Part shown: positions 1-11,115 of the stretch, one piece after another
How the letters are laid out: the number at the start of each line of letters is the position of its first letter
Numbering within the stretch: position 1 is the stretch's first letter
From: Cherax quadricarinatus
Lineage: Eukaryota; Arthropoda; Malacostraca; Decapoda; Parastacidae
Reading direction: 5' to 3'
Assembly (NCBI RefSeq): GCF_038502225.1
Contig: NC_091293.1
Location: 2,350,775 to 2,414,774, forward strand
DNA: 64,000 nucleotides
Translations under genes and position numbers: made by a program
The notes under the pieces: model-generated
Told to the model about the DNA's origin: nothing
The model's database searches: none
The model's input: only the letters and a program-made list of their open reading frames with translations

Positions 1-569
1 GAAGCGAGTTGTGGCAGAGACGACTGGGCGGAACATCTGGGAGTCGTAACATCATACACCAGACTGCAGTGAGAGAGCTAGCAGTCAAAGTGACATCTTC
101 TTTGTGCAGGCTGCTCACTGAAGCTTGTGACACGAGGCTGACACAGCGCCTGCCGACAGGGCTAACTGCGGCTTGACGAGTGTCATTCTCTCGGCAGTTG
201 GAGTTATAGCAGAGGTTAGTCTAAGCATCCCCAAACTTGTTTCTCTACATATAACTGCATTCTGAAGGTCTGGAGGTGAAGTGAAACAAATCTCGATGGG
301 AATCTTAGCAGGTACGATTCTGCAGAACATCTATGAGGGGGCTCGGGCTCAGAGCTGACTGATATCTGGTCACGCCGGGTGACTAACACAGTGGTGCTAC
401 TCAGGTCTGGTTCAGACCTCACTGGACACATGGAAACTACACACACCCGCGGTACATGTGGTACACTAACATGTGAGAACACTGACTGAGAGGAATTAAT
501 TAACACACGACATATATCTTCTCTCAATCTTCTCGACAATACTGAAATAATTACTAGAAACACTCGATG

Positions 570-640
570 TGACATCATGTGATGTCGCGAGGTGACGTCA
601 GCAGCACTGTGACGTCAGCAAACATCTCGAGGTGACGTCA
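570..640. promoter_or_regulatory. Cluster of TGACGTCA (CRE-like) palindromes
   Basis: Three perfect TGACGTCA palindromes lie at 593-600, 610-617 and 633-640, with a one-base variant TGACATCA at 570-577. TGACGTCA is the known full cAMP-response element bound by CREB/ATF bZIP factors. Part of the clustering comes from local duplication, because the text CTCGAGGTGACGTCA or a close variant recurs. A regulatory role is inference only: no gene or transcription start is identified beside it. Confidence 0.3.
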
Positions 641-758
641 GGCAGACATCGTGATGCCATGAAGTCGGGCAGCATCGTCGGTGACATCAATGTGATGGGG
701 GCAGGAGATCACAGCATGAGGCCTGGGACATCTGGCTCGGTAACTCACAAGGCTTGTA

Positions 759-862
759 GATCCACGTGACATCGCCCACACCCCACGTGGCGTCGGGATC
801 CACGTGGTGTCGTGATCTATGTGGCGTGCTGATCTACGTGGCATGCTGATCCACGTAGCTTC
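759..862. repeat. Degenerate 17-bp tandem repeat with CACGTG E-boxes
   Basis: GATC recurs at exactly 17-bp spacing (797, 814, 831, 848), and diverged units lie to the left. The unit resembles GATCCACGTGGCGTGCT. Perfect CACGTG palindromes occur at 763-768, 784-789 and 801-806. CACGTG is the canonical bHLH E-box, but here it may simply be part of a decayed minisatellite. Confidence 0.55.
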
Positions 863-1623
863 GAGTGGCCTCGGGCACTCGGATACACAGCTCTGGCAAT
901 GAATTCACACGAAAAATAGCAGAAAAACACAGTAGAAGGAGTGAGTACAGAGTGGTGGAGTATGGTAGTGTGGTGGCGAGGAGCGTGGGTGAGTGTATGG
1001 CGAGGGAGGCATCTGGCCACTTCCTCTTCTCCCACCCACAAACACAGGGAGAAACTCACACTGGACGCAGAAATCACCACAAAACTCACCTCTGGCTTGC
1101 TGAAACAGCTGTGCTGTGCTGAACAACAACAGCAACATACAAGTGACACTGAACACGTGACTTGAGAAACAGCGTGGGACGCTGTAGAGTGGGGTCGAAG
1201 AAATTCGGTAAATTTCGGCTGGATCCTGCTTGTACCTGTGTCTGGATGCTCAAACGTGCAGACACGACATCAGGATAACTAGTTAAGAGACGGATGCTTC
1301 TTGCATGGGATGATGAAGTGAAGATGACTTCATTCCTTCCTTCCTCTCTCTGGGCAAACACAACTGCTGTGACCACCGCTTCCAACCATTTATAACGAGA
1401 TTGTTTGGTGTTCTGGTAGCGGAGTGTATGAATGATACACGTCTTCGGAGGCTTCTTACTTTATTGTTAAGTCGTGGTGGGTACACAGGCTTGTGTGTTG
1501 TGCCCATGGCCCGGGAGGGGCAATGCCCACGAGGGAGAGAGAGGTGGACACTTCTTGACTGAGTGAAGGGTGTTGCCAGAGTGAGGCAACTCTGGGCATA
1601 CTGAAGTGGCAAGACCTATAGGT

Positions 1624-1702
1624 GGCAGCACCAGTATGGCGTGAAATATGAACTAAGCTGGCAAACATCATGGGCTGTCTGTGCAGACAGTACAGGCTGT
1701 CT
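1624..1702 (+). repeat. 79-bp dispersed element, copy 1
   Basis: The same 79-bp sequence recurs at 12249-12327 with about 6 mismatches and no length change. It ends in two overlapping hairpins. CTGTCTG and CAGACAG at 1675-1690 pair around a 2-base loop, and AGACAG and CTGTCT at 1685-1702 pair around a 6-base loop. A tandem array starts immediately after it here (22-bp units), as it does at copy 2 (17-bp units). Its identity is unknown. Confidence 0.75.
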
Positions 1703-2165
1703 CTGGGAGTCCCACAACCTGTGTCTGGGAGTCCCACAAACTGTGTCTGGGAGTCCCACAACCTGTGTCTGGGAGTCCCACAACCTGTGTCTGGGAGTCC
1801 CACAACCTGTGTCTGGGAGTCCCACAACCTGTGTCTGGGAGTCCCACAACCTGTGTCTGGGAGTCCCACAACCTGTGTCTGGGAGTCCCACAACCTGTGT
1901 CTGGGAGTCCCACAAACTGTGTCTGGGAGTCCCACAACCTGTGTCTGGGAGTCCCACAACCTGTGTCTGGGAGTCCCACAACCTGTGTCTGGGAGTCCCA
2001 CAACCTGTGTCTGGGAGTCCCAGTACCTGTGTCTGGGAGTCCCACAAACTGTGTCTGGGAGTCCCACAACCTGTGTCTGGGAGTCCCACAACCTGTGTCT
2101 GGGAGTCCCACAACCTGTGTCTGGGAGTCCCACAACCTGTGTCTGGGAGTCCCAGTACCTGTGTG
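1703..2165. repeat. 22-bp minisatellite array
   Basis: About 21 near-identical units built on GTGTCTGGGAGTCCCACAAC. Variants are mostly CACAAACT in place of CACAACCT and GTACCT in place of CACAACCT. Because 22 is not a multiple of three, the same sequence reads through all frames every 66 bp. Open frames of 170-240 codons on both strands follow from this and are spurious. Confidence 0.95.
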
Positions 2166-2399
2166 GAGGGGGCGCACTCTAACATGCTCACGTTTAAGGT
2201 CTTTAAGAATCTTAAATGTGTTTTGTCGTGGTCTTAATAGTTACTTCCGTCTAAGTCTTGTCAGACGGCGGGGAGGGGGTGGGTGTGGGTGTTGGGTAGG
2301 GGAAAATGAGGCTGAGGGGTACGTGTTCCTTTCATACACAGTCTTAAAACTGCGCGTGGTCTTGCCTTCTTTTGATTCTCTCCACTTCCCTGCCATTCT
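2166..2399. other. Non-repetitive sequence between array and LINE remnant
   Basis: This is AT/GT-mixed sequence with a short G-rich run near 2265-2300 (GGGGAGGGGGTGGGTGTGGG). No coding or RNA feature is recognised. Confidence 0.5.
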
Positions 2400-2735
2400 C
2401 TCAGACTGAAGAAGCACTTCCTAACATTCCCTTAAGGACCCTTACGCGTTCAGTTTTTTCAGCTGTTCACGATCCCTGACCTTGTTGTAGTAAATTGTTC
2501 ACGATTCTAACCCTGTTGTGTGCCATTGTTCACGATCCTTCAGAGTATCTACTACGTTGTTATGATGTCTCTCACCCCCTGGGCTCTCTTTCTCTAACAA
2601 CCTGAGGTACAGTTTGTTTAGTCTCTCCTGGGACTAGTCTTATTGCAAATCTTTGTGCTCTTAACTTTAAATGGCTGATCAGGTCTGGGCTGTAAGTAGG
2701 CGCAATTTACTCTAGGGAAGAAATATGAAGAACAG
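2400..2735 (-). pseudogene. Decayed 3' part of a FADD-type LINE
   Basis: On the minus strand this segment parallels the C-terminal coding region of the LINEs at 30-37 kb. The stretch around 2628-2660 contains CTGGGACTAGTCTTATTGC, matching the same place in the copy near 30669 with one change. The start resembles the CTGAAGAA...ACTTCCTAAC block that encodes the YFFSHRVV region near the LINE C-terminus. The reading frame is destroyed by substitutions and indels. It is an old, immobile fragment. Confidence 0.45.
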
Positions 2736-2741
2736 TCAAAG

Positions 2742-3610
2742 GTGCATACATCGGCAGACGACTGTACCTTGATATTTACCTATCCAAGGGAGGAAATGCC
2801 AGCTGTTCTAAACTACATCAATTACCAGCTAACAGCTACACATATCAGCCTGCGGAAACCGACGGCACCTGAGAAAACACAAATGATGATGGTCTCTAGG
2901 CGCCATGATGGTAATGATGGAGCAGTAGTAAGTATGAATGGGAGAGTGTTGGTACCTGGGGACGAAGTTGATACCTTTGGGGCGAAATTTGACTACAAAC
3001 TGACCTTGAAGAATCACTTGGTAAATCTTGCAAATAAGGCAGCCAAGAAGCTACCAGCAGTAAGGTGTATCTCGCATCTGCTTAACAGTAGAGGCTACAA
3101 TACTGTTCGTGGCTTAAGTACACTCACACCTAGAGTATGCTCCACTCTTTCGGACTGCGTGCCTCCCATCTCACCTGCGACTGCTTGACAAAGTGAAGAA
3201 CCGAGCAAGACGCCTCGTCTCACGCATGGCCCCAGCCTGGACAAATCAGTCATTTTAGCAGTCTTCAACACAGGAGGAATGTGGGCGGACTTACTGTTAT
3301 GTACAAGGCCAATATTGTCAAAGTACCACACTTGTCTCCACTCCGAGGACAGCGAGAAGTGAGCTGCTACACCACAAGACGGGCAACAAGCAGCAACTTC
3401 ACTCTGGCTGTACCCTTCTCCAGAACATCACTTCATCTGAGATCATTTATCCCAGGATGACTCGAGTCTGGAAAACATTCGTACAGCATAACGACGTTGA
3501 TGAAATAATAGTCAGTTGACCAAATGAATTGCTGGCCCACAAATGGCTCCAACTTCATCCTGTTCCCAATATGTCTCATAATAATAGACTTTCAAATGAG
3601 CTAATGTAGG
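2742..3610 (+). pseudogene. Reverse-transcriptase remnant of a second LINE family
   Basis: The plus strand encodes the C-terminal half of a non-LTR reverse transcriptase, starting at motif C. The pieces SADDCTLIFTY, EKTQMMMVSRRHDGNDG, LKNHLVNLANKAAKKLPAV and ISHLLNSRG lie in one frame (2742-3130). The frame then shifts to LRLLDKVKNRARRLVSRM (about 3165-3230) and again to RRNVGGLTVMYKANIVKVPHL (trimmed, about 3272-3340), ending near 3610. The ADD dyad at 2754-2762 is the catalytic motif C. At least two frameshifts and internal stops make it non-functional. It belongs to a different LINE family from the copies at 30-38 kb, which have FADDVKL. Confidence 0.75.
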
Positions 3611-3676
3611 TAACAGCTCTTAGCTTGTCAATAAAAGTAAGAACTTTTAACCTAACTTCGTAAAATCCCTTGTTTT

Positions 3677-3681
<5 letters not shown>

Positions 3682-3722
<41 letters not shown>

Positions 3723-3801
3723 AGAAGAGAAGAGAAGAGAAGAGAAGAGAAGAGAAGAGAAGAGAAGAGAAGAGAAGAGAAGAGAAGAGAAGAGAAGAGA
3801 A
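3682..3801. repeat. (AG)n followed by (AGAGA)n microsatellite
   Basis: An uninterrupted AG dinucleotide run occupies 3682-3717. It passes directly into about 16 copies of the pentamer AGAGA up to 3801. The purine-only strand suggests expansion from one simple repeat into the other. Confidence 0.95.
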
Positions 3802-3861
3802 AGGTAAGGGGAGACAAGGCGCCGACCAGTCCCAGGAACCATAGCTGTGTTGACCATCTCC

Positions 3862-4165
3862 CTCTTTTCTCCTCCCTACCCTCCCATCTCCCCTACCATT
3901 CCTCCACCCTCCCCTCCCTCCCCTCCCCCTCCACACCAATCCCGCTGCCCCTTCCATCCACCCCTCCCCTCCCATCCCCCCGCCCCACCCCCAATCCCCT
4001 CCCCTCCCCTCCCTCCCCTCCCCCTCCACACCAATCCGCGGCCCCATCCATCCACCCCTCCCCTCCCATCCCCCCTCCCCTCCCCCAATCCCCTCCCCTC
4101 CCCTCCCCTCCCCTCCCCTCCCCCCCCACTCCTATCCCCCTTCCCATCCCCCCCATCCCCTCCGT
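3862..4165. repeat. C-rich low-complexity tract with internal duplication
   Basis: The plus strand consists almost entirely of CCCCT, CCCTCC and CCATCC motifs. A block containing CTCCACACCAATCC recurs about 96 bp apart (near 3927 and 4024), so part of the tract is tandemly duplicated. The complementary strand is G-rich with many GGGG runs, so G-quadruplex or i-motif formation is possible. Confidence 0.85.
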
Positions 4166-4217
4166 CCTAAGAATAACAAGAATATAGCTTTCAGTCATTT
4201 CTTCACACTGTTTATCA

Positions 4218-4516
4218 GTAAACTACGGTCTAGGGGACCACTGGACGGTTTACAGACCAACGGACGGTTTACAGACCACTGGACAGTCTACCGGACCATA
4301 GGACGGTCTACGGCACCACTGGACGGTCTAGGAGACTACTGGACGGTCTACGGGACCACTGGACCGTCTACAGTACCACTGGATAGTCTAGGGAACCACT
4401 GGTCTACGAGAACACTGGTCTACCAGATCTCTGGTCTACGGCACCATTAGTCTATTGGACCACTGGTCTATTGGACCACTGGTCTAGGGGACCACTGGTT
4501 TTCAGGACTACTGCAA
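4218..4516. repeat. Diverged edge of the 20-bp array
   Basis: Units resembling GACCACTGGACGGTCTACGG recur with substitutions and small indels. They align with the unit of the adjacent homogeneous array (GACCACTGTATGGTCAACGG). They are best read as the older, non-homogenised flank of the same minisatellite. Confidence 0.75.
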
Positions 4517-4528
4517 GTTTTATAAAAC

Positions 4529-5512
4529 CACTGTATGGTCAACGGGACCACTGTATGGTCAACGGGACCACTGTATGGTCAACGGGACCACTGTATGGTC
4601 AACGGGACCACTGTATGGTCAACGGGACCACTGTATGGTCAACGGGACCACTGTATGGTCAACGGGACCACTGTATGGTCAACGGGACCACTGTATGGTC
4701 AACGGGACCACTGTATGGTCAACGGGACCACTGTATGGTCAACGGGACCACTGTATGGTCAACGGGACCACTGTATGGTCAACGGGACCACTGTATGGTC
4801 AACGGGACCACTGTATGGTCAACGGGACCACTGTAACGGGACCACTGTATGGTCAACGGGACCACTGTATGGTCAACGGGACCACTGTATGGTCAACGGG
4901 ACCACTGTATGGTCAACGGGACCACTGTATGGTCAACGGGACCACTGTATGGTCAACGGGACCACTGTATGGTCAACGGGACCACTGTATGGTCAACGGG
5001 ACCACTGTATGGTCAACGGGACCACTGTATGGTCAACGGGACCACTGTATGGTCAACGGGACTACTGTATGGTAAACGGGACCACTGTATGGTCAACGGG
5101 ACCACTGTATGGTCAACGGGACCACTGTATGGTCAACGGGACCACTGTATGGTCAACGGGACCACTGTATGGTCAACGGGACCACTGTATGGTCAACGGG
5201 ACCACTGTATGGTCAACGGGACCACTGTATGGTCAACGGGACCACTGTATGGTCAACGGGACCACTGTATGGTCAACGGGACCACTGTATGGTCAACGGG
5301 ACCAATGTATGGTCAACGGGACCACTGTATGGTCAACGGGACCACTGTATGGTCAACGGGACCACTGTATGGTCAACGGGACCACTGTATGGTCAACGGG
5401 ACCACTGTATGGTCAACGGGACCACTGTATGGTCAACGGGACCACTGTATGGTCAACGGGACCACTGTATGGTCAACGGGACCACTGTATGGTCAACGGG
5501 ACCACTGCATTG
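4529..5512. repeat. 20-bp minisatellite array
   Basis: About 49 units of ACCACTGTATGGTCAACGGG are almost identical. One unit near 4832 has lost internal bases (CACTGTAACGGGACC), and isolated point variants occur near 5060-5075 and 5305. Open frames of 120-360 codons through the array are an effect of the repeat and are not genes. Confidence 0.97.
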
Positions 5513-5544
5513 TCTAACTATTATTTACTATCCCTGAGGTCACT

Positions 5545-7826
5545 TAAACTAGCCACTACCGTCCACAGGATAGATACAAGGTGCAAAAAAAACTATCCAC
5601 AACCATCCACTTGATAGATACAAGGTGCACAATATACTAGCCACAACTATTCACAAGATATATGCAAGGTGCACAATAAACTAGCCACAACTATCCACAG
5701 GATAGATACAAGGTGCACAATAAACTAGCCACAACCATCCACAGGATAGATACAAGGTGCATAATTAACTAGCCAACACCATCCACAGGATAGATACAAG
5801 GTGCACAATAAACTAGCCACAACCATTCTCAGGATAGATACAAGGTGCACAATAAACTAGCCACAACTGTCCACAGGATAGATACAAGGGGTACGATAAA
5901 CTAGCCACAACCATCCACAGGATAGATACAAGGTGCACAATAAACTAGCCACAACCATCCACAGGATAGATACAAGGTGCACAATAAACTAGCCACAACC
6001 ATCCACAGGATAGATACAAGGTGCACAATAAACTAGCCACAACTATCCACAGGATAGATACAAGGCGCACAATAAACTAGCCACAACTATCCACAGGATA
6101 GATACAAGGTGTACAATAAACTAGCCACAATCATCCACAGGATAGATACAAGGTGCACAATAAACTAGCTAGAACCATTCTCAGGATAGATACAAGGTGC
6201 ACAATAAATTAGCCACAACCATCCACAGGATAGATACAAGGCGCACAATAAACTAGCCACAACCATCCACAGGATAGATACAAGGTGCACAATAAACTAG
6301 CTAGAACCATTCTCAGGATAGATACAAGGGGTACGATAAAGTAGCCACAACCATCCACAGGATAGATACAAGGCGCACAATAAACTAGCCACAACCATCC
6401 ACAGGATAGATACAAGGTGCACAATAACCTAGCCACAACCATCCACAGGATAGATACAAGGCGCACAATAAACTATCCACAACTATACACAGGATAGATA
6501 CAAGGTGCACAATAAACTAGTCACAACTATACACAGGACAGATACAAGGTGCACAATAAACTAGCCACAACCATCCACAGGATAGATACAAGGTGAACAA
6601 TAAACTAACCACAACCATCCACAGGATAGATACAAGGCGCACAATAAACTAGCCACAACTATCCACAGGATAGATACAAGGTGCACAATAAACTAGCCAC
6701 AACTATCCACAGGATAGATACAAGGTGCACAATATACTAGCCACAACCATCCAGAGGATAGATACAAGGTGCACAATAAACTAGCCACAACTATCCCCAG
6801 GATAGATACAAGGTGCACAATAAACTAGCCACAACCATCCACAGGATAGATACAAAGTTCACAATAAACTAGCCACAACCATCCACAGGATAGATACATG
6901 GTGCGCAATAAACTAGTCACAACCGTCCACAGGATAGATACAAGGTGCTCAATAAACTAGCAACAACCATCCACAGGATAGATACAAGGTGCACAACAAA
7001 CTAGCCACAACCATCCACAGGATAGATACAAGGTGCACAATAAACTAACCACAACTATCCATAGGATAGAAACAAGGTGCACAATAAACTAGCCACAACC
7101 ATCCACAGGATAGATACAAGGTGCACAATAAACTAACCACAACCATCCACAGGATGGATACAAGGTGCACAATAAACTAGCCACAACCATCCACAGGATA
7201 GATACAAGGTGCACAATAAACTAGCCACAACCATCCACAGGATAGATACAAAGGTGCACAATAAACTAGCCACAACCATCCACAGGAAAGATGCAAGGTG
7301 CACATTAAACTAGCCACAACTATCCAGAGGATAGATACAAGGTGCACAATAAACTACCCACAACTATCCACAGGATACATACAAGGTGAACAATAAACTA
7401 GCCACAATTATCCACAGGATAGATACAAGCTGCACAATAAACAAGCAACAACCATCCACAGGATAGATACAAGGTGCACAATAAACTAGCCACAACCATC
7501 CACAGGATAGATACAAGGTGCACAATAAACTAGCCACAACCATCCACAGGATAGATACAAGGTGCACAATAAACTAGCCACAACCATCCACAGGATGGAT
7601 ACAAGGTGCACAATAAACTAGCCACAACCATCCACAGGATAGATACAAGGTGCACAATAAACTAGCCACAACCATCCACAGGATGGATACAAGGTGCACA
7701 ATAAACTAGCCACAACCATCCTCAGGATAGATACAAGGTGCACAATAAAATAGCCACAATCATCCAGAGGATAGATACAAGGTGCACAATAAACTAGCAA
7801 CCACCATCCACAGGATAGATACATGG
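5545..7826. repeat. 44-bp minisatellite array, truncated by gap
   Basis: About 52 units of 44 bp contain CCATCCACAGGATAGATACA followed by AGGTGCACAATAAACTAGCC. Point variants are common (CTATCC for CCATCC, GGCGCAC for GGTGCAC), and several units carry single-base indels. The array runs directly into the N block, so its true length is unknown. Confidence 0.95.
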
Positions 7827-7926
7827 NNNNNNNNNNNNNNNNNNNNNNNNNNNNNNNNNNNNNNNNNNNNNNNNNNNNNNNNNNNNNNNNNNNNNNNNNN
7901 NNNNNNNNNNNNNNNNNNNNNNNNNN
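7827..7926. other. Assembly gap (100 N)
   Basis: Exactly 100 N bases lie here, a customary placeholder for a scaffold gap of unknown size. The gap occurs inside or at the end of the 44-bp array, as expected where assembly across repeats failed. Confidence 0.98.
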
Positions 7927-8016
7927 TATCTGAGACGAACCTGCCCGTGACGGGCGAGTGTGTTTAATGTTACGTACGACAACCATGAAGAACTTACTTG
8001 ACAAGACACTTCTTGT

Positions 8017-8483
8017 CACAATGTAACTATCATGTAGAGTAGTGTGGCAGCACTATGATTGTTCCCACAATGTAACTATCATATACAGTAGTGTGGCAGC
8101 ACTATGATTGTTCCCACAATGTAACTATCATATACAGTAGTGTGGCAGCACTATGATTGTTCCCACAATGTAACTATCATATACAGTAGTGTGGCAGCAC
8201 TATGATTGTTCCCACAATGTAACTATCATATACAGTAGTGTGGCAGCACTCTATGATTGTTCCCACAATGTAACTATCATATACAGTAGTGTGGCAGCAC
8301 TCTATGATTGTTCCCACAATGTAATTATCATATACAGTAGTGTGGCAGCACTCTATGATTGTTCCCACAATGTAATTATCATATACAGTAGTGTAGCAGC
8401 ACTCTATGATTGTTCCCACAATGTAACTATCATACAGAGTAGTGTAGCAGCACATTGAGTGTTTCCGCAATGTAACTATCATA
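8017..8483. repeat. 49/51-bp tandem repeat array
   Basis: Nine to ten units begin CACAATGTAACTATCATATA and continue through CAGTAGTGTGGCAGCAC. The first copies are 49 bp. Later ones carry CACTCTATG instead of CACTATG and are 51 bp. The array continues as a fragment (8789-8822) beyond the SINE that interrupts it. Confidence 0.93.
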
Positions 8484-8788
8484 TAATAATAAAATAATCT
8501 TTATTTCTACAAGTACATGTACAAGGTATACAGTCCTAGCTGACAACAATGACATACTACTATATACAAAGCCGCTTGTTATGCAGAGCATTTCGGGGCA
8601 AATTAGGTCAAATTTGTCCCAGGATGCGACCCACACCAGTCGACTAACACCCAGGTACCCATTTTACTGATGGGTGAACATGGACAACAAGTGTAAAGAA
8701 ATACGCCCAATGTTTTCACCCTTGCCGAGAATCGAGCCCGGACCCTCAGCGTGTGAAGCGAGAGCTTCTGCCACCAAGCCACGAGCCA
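8484..8788 (-). mobile_element. tRNA-derived SINE
   Basis: Read on the minus strand, the element starts with a tRNA-like head and ends in an AT-rich tail (AATAAAGATTATTTTATTATT at 8484-8505, trimmed). The head has an A-box-like TGGCTTGGTGG (about 8771-8781) and a B-box-like GGGCTCGATTC (8729-8739), the internal RNA polymerase III promoter arrangement of tRNA-derived SINEs. The body contains AAAATGGGTACCTGGGTGTT, which I recall as typical of a decapod SINE family. It interrupts one unit of the 49-bp array: ATCATAT on the left and ACAGTGTAGCAAC on the right would rejoin to a normal unit. No target-site duplication longer than 1-3 bases is visible. Confidence 0.8.
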
Positions 8789-8822
8789 CAGTGTAGCAAC
8801 ACACTGCTGGTGTTCCCACAAT
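8789..8822. repeat. Rest of the 49-bp array beyond the SINE
   Basis: ACAGTGTAGCAACAC followed by GTTCCCACAATGTA continues the 49-bp unit that was broken at 8483. The sequence then passes into the 19-bp array. Confidence 0.75.
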
Positions 8823-8830
8823 GTATGTAC

Positions 8831-11115
8831 TTAGCCAGTCGGTATTCACTAAGTATGCACTCGCCCAGTCAGTATTCACTCGCCCAGTCAGAATTCACTC
8901 CGTCAGCCAGTATTCACTCGCGCAGTCAGTATTCACTCGCCCATTCAGCATTCACTAGCCCAGTCAGTATTCACTCGCCGAGTCAGTAATCACTCGCCCA
9001 ATCAGTATTCACTTCCTCAGTATTCACTAGCCCGGTCAGTATTCACTCGCCCGGTCAGTATTCACTCCGTCAGTCAGTATTCATTCGCCCAGTCAGTATT
9101 CACTCGCCCATTCAGCATTCACTAGCCCAGTCAGTATTCACTCGCCGAGTCAGTATTCACTCGCCTAATCAGTATTCACTCCCTCAGTCAGTATTCAGTA
9201 GCCCAGTCAGTATTCACTCGTCCAGTCAGTATTCACTCGCCCAGTCAATATTCACTCCATCGGTCAGTATTCACTTGCCCAGTCATTATTCACTCCCTCA
9301 GTCAGTATTCACTCGTCGAGTCAGTACTCACTCGCCCAGTCAGTATTCACTCGCCCAGGCAGTATTCACTCGCCCAGTCAGTATTCACTCGCCCAGTCAG
9401 TATTCACTCGCCCAGTCAGTATTCACTCGCCCAGTCAGTATTCACTCGCCCATTCAGCATTCACTAGCCCAGTCAGTATTCACTCGCCGAGTCAGTAATC
9501 ACTCGCCCAATCAGTATTCACTTCCTCAGTATTCACTAGCCCGGTCAGTATTCACTCGCCCGGTCAGTATTCACTCCGTCAGTCAGTATTCATTCGCCCA
9601 GTCAGTATTCACTCTCCCATTCAGCATTCACTAGCCCAGTCAGTATTCACTCGCCTAATCAGTATTCACTCCCTCAGTCAGTATTCAGTAGCCCAGTCAG
9701 TATTCACTCGTCCAGTCAGTATTCACTCGCCCAGTCAATATTCACTCCATCGGTCAGTATTCACTTGCCCAGTCATTATTCACTCCCTCAGTCAGTATTC
9801 ACTCGTCGAGTCAGTACTCACTCGCCCAGTCAGTATTCACTCGCCCAGTCAGTATTCACTCGCCCAGTCAGTATTCACTCGCCCAGTCAGTATTCACTCG
9901 CCCAGTCAGTATTCACTCGCCCAGTCAGTATTCACTCGCCCAGTCAGTATTCACTCGCCCAGTCAGTATTCACTCGCCGAGTCAGTAATCACTCGCCCAA
10001 TCAGTATTCACTAGCCCGGTCAGTATTCACTCGCCCGGTCAGTATTCACTCCGTCAGTCAGTATTCACTCGCACAGTCAGTATTCACTCGCCCATTCAGC
10101 ATTCACTAGCCCAGTCAGTATTCACTCACCGAGTCAGTATTCACTCGCCTAATCAGTATTCACTCCCTCAGTCAGTATTCAGTAGCCCAGTCAGTATTCA
10201 CTCGTCCAGTCAGTATTCACTCGCCCAGTCAATATTCACTCCCTCGGTCAGTATTCACTTGCCCAGTCATTATTCACTCCCTCAGTCAGTATTCACTCGC
10301 CGAGTCAGTACTCACTCGCCCAGTCAGTATTCACTCGCCCAGGCAGTATTCACTCGCCCAGTCAGTATTCACTCGCCCAGTCAGTATTCACTTGCCCAGT
10401 CAGTATTCACTCGCCCAGTCAGTATTCACTCGCCCATTCAGTATTCACTCTCCCAGTCAGTATTCACTTGCCAAGTCAGTATTCACTCGCTCAGGCAGTA
10501 TTCACTCGCCCAGTCAGTATCCACTCTCCCAGTCAGTATTCACTCGCCCAGTCAGTATTCACTCGCCAAGTCAGTATTCACTCGCTCAGTCAGTATTCAT
10601 TCGCCCAGTCAGTATTCACTCGCCCAGTCAGTATTCACTCGCCCAGTCAGTATTCACTCGCTCAGGCAGTATTCACTCGCCCAGTCAGTATTCACTCGCC
10701 CAGTCAGTATTCACTCGCCCAGTCAGTATTCACTCGCCCAGTCAGTATTCACTCGCTCAGGCAGTATTCACTCGCCCAGTCAGTATTCACTCGTCCAGTC
10801 AGTATTCACTCGCCCAGTCAATATTCACTCCCTCGGTCAGTATTCACTTGCCCAGTCATTATTCACTCCCTCAGTCAGTATTCACTCGCCGAGTCAGTAC
10901 TCACTCGCCTAGTCAGTATTCACTCGCCCAGGCAGTATTCACTCGCCCAGTCAGTATTCACTCGCCCAGTCAGTATTCACTTGCCCAGTCAGTATTCACT
11001 CGCCCAGTCAGTATTCACTCGCCCAGTCAGTATTCACTCTCCCAGTCAGTATTCACTTGCCAAGTCAGTATTCACTCGCTCAGGCAGTATTCACTCGTCC
11101 AGTCAGTATTCACTC
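8831..11115. repeat. 19-bp minisatellite array with higher-order structure
   Basis: About 120 units of CAGTCAGTATTCACTCGCC occur with recurring variants (CTCCCTCAG, CCCGGTCAG, TCGTCGAGT, CCCAGGCAG). A marker unit, TTGCCCAGTCATTATTCAC, recurs near 9271, 9763, 10258 and 10848. This shows a higher-order repeat of about 490-590 bp in four copies. Open frames of 114-249 codons are products of the repeat. Confidence 0.95.

Larger units (their letters stand above)
1..1623. other. Non-repetitive sequence, no gene recognised
   Basis: This stretch holds only short open frames on both strands. None shows a recognisable domain, a codon pattern typical of a gene, or a clear splice structure. It contains the CRE-like cluster and the degenerate 17-bp repeat listed separately. 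An exon, UTR or promoter of a host gene cannot be excluded from sequence alone. Confidence 0.5.

Noticed and set aside
115..1612. Several short open frames of 66-131 codons near the left end
   Set aside because: They overlap each other on both strands, show no family resemblance, and are the length expected by chance.
3717..4198. Proline-rich or glycine/arginine-rich frames of 100-156 codons
   Set aside because: They are translations of the (AGAGA)n and C-rich tracts.
8703..8788. Functional tRNA gene
   Set aside because: A- and B-box-like sequences are present, but the sequence continues into a SINE body and AT tail and does not close a cloverleaf that I can support.
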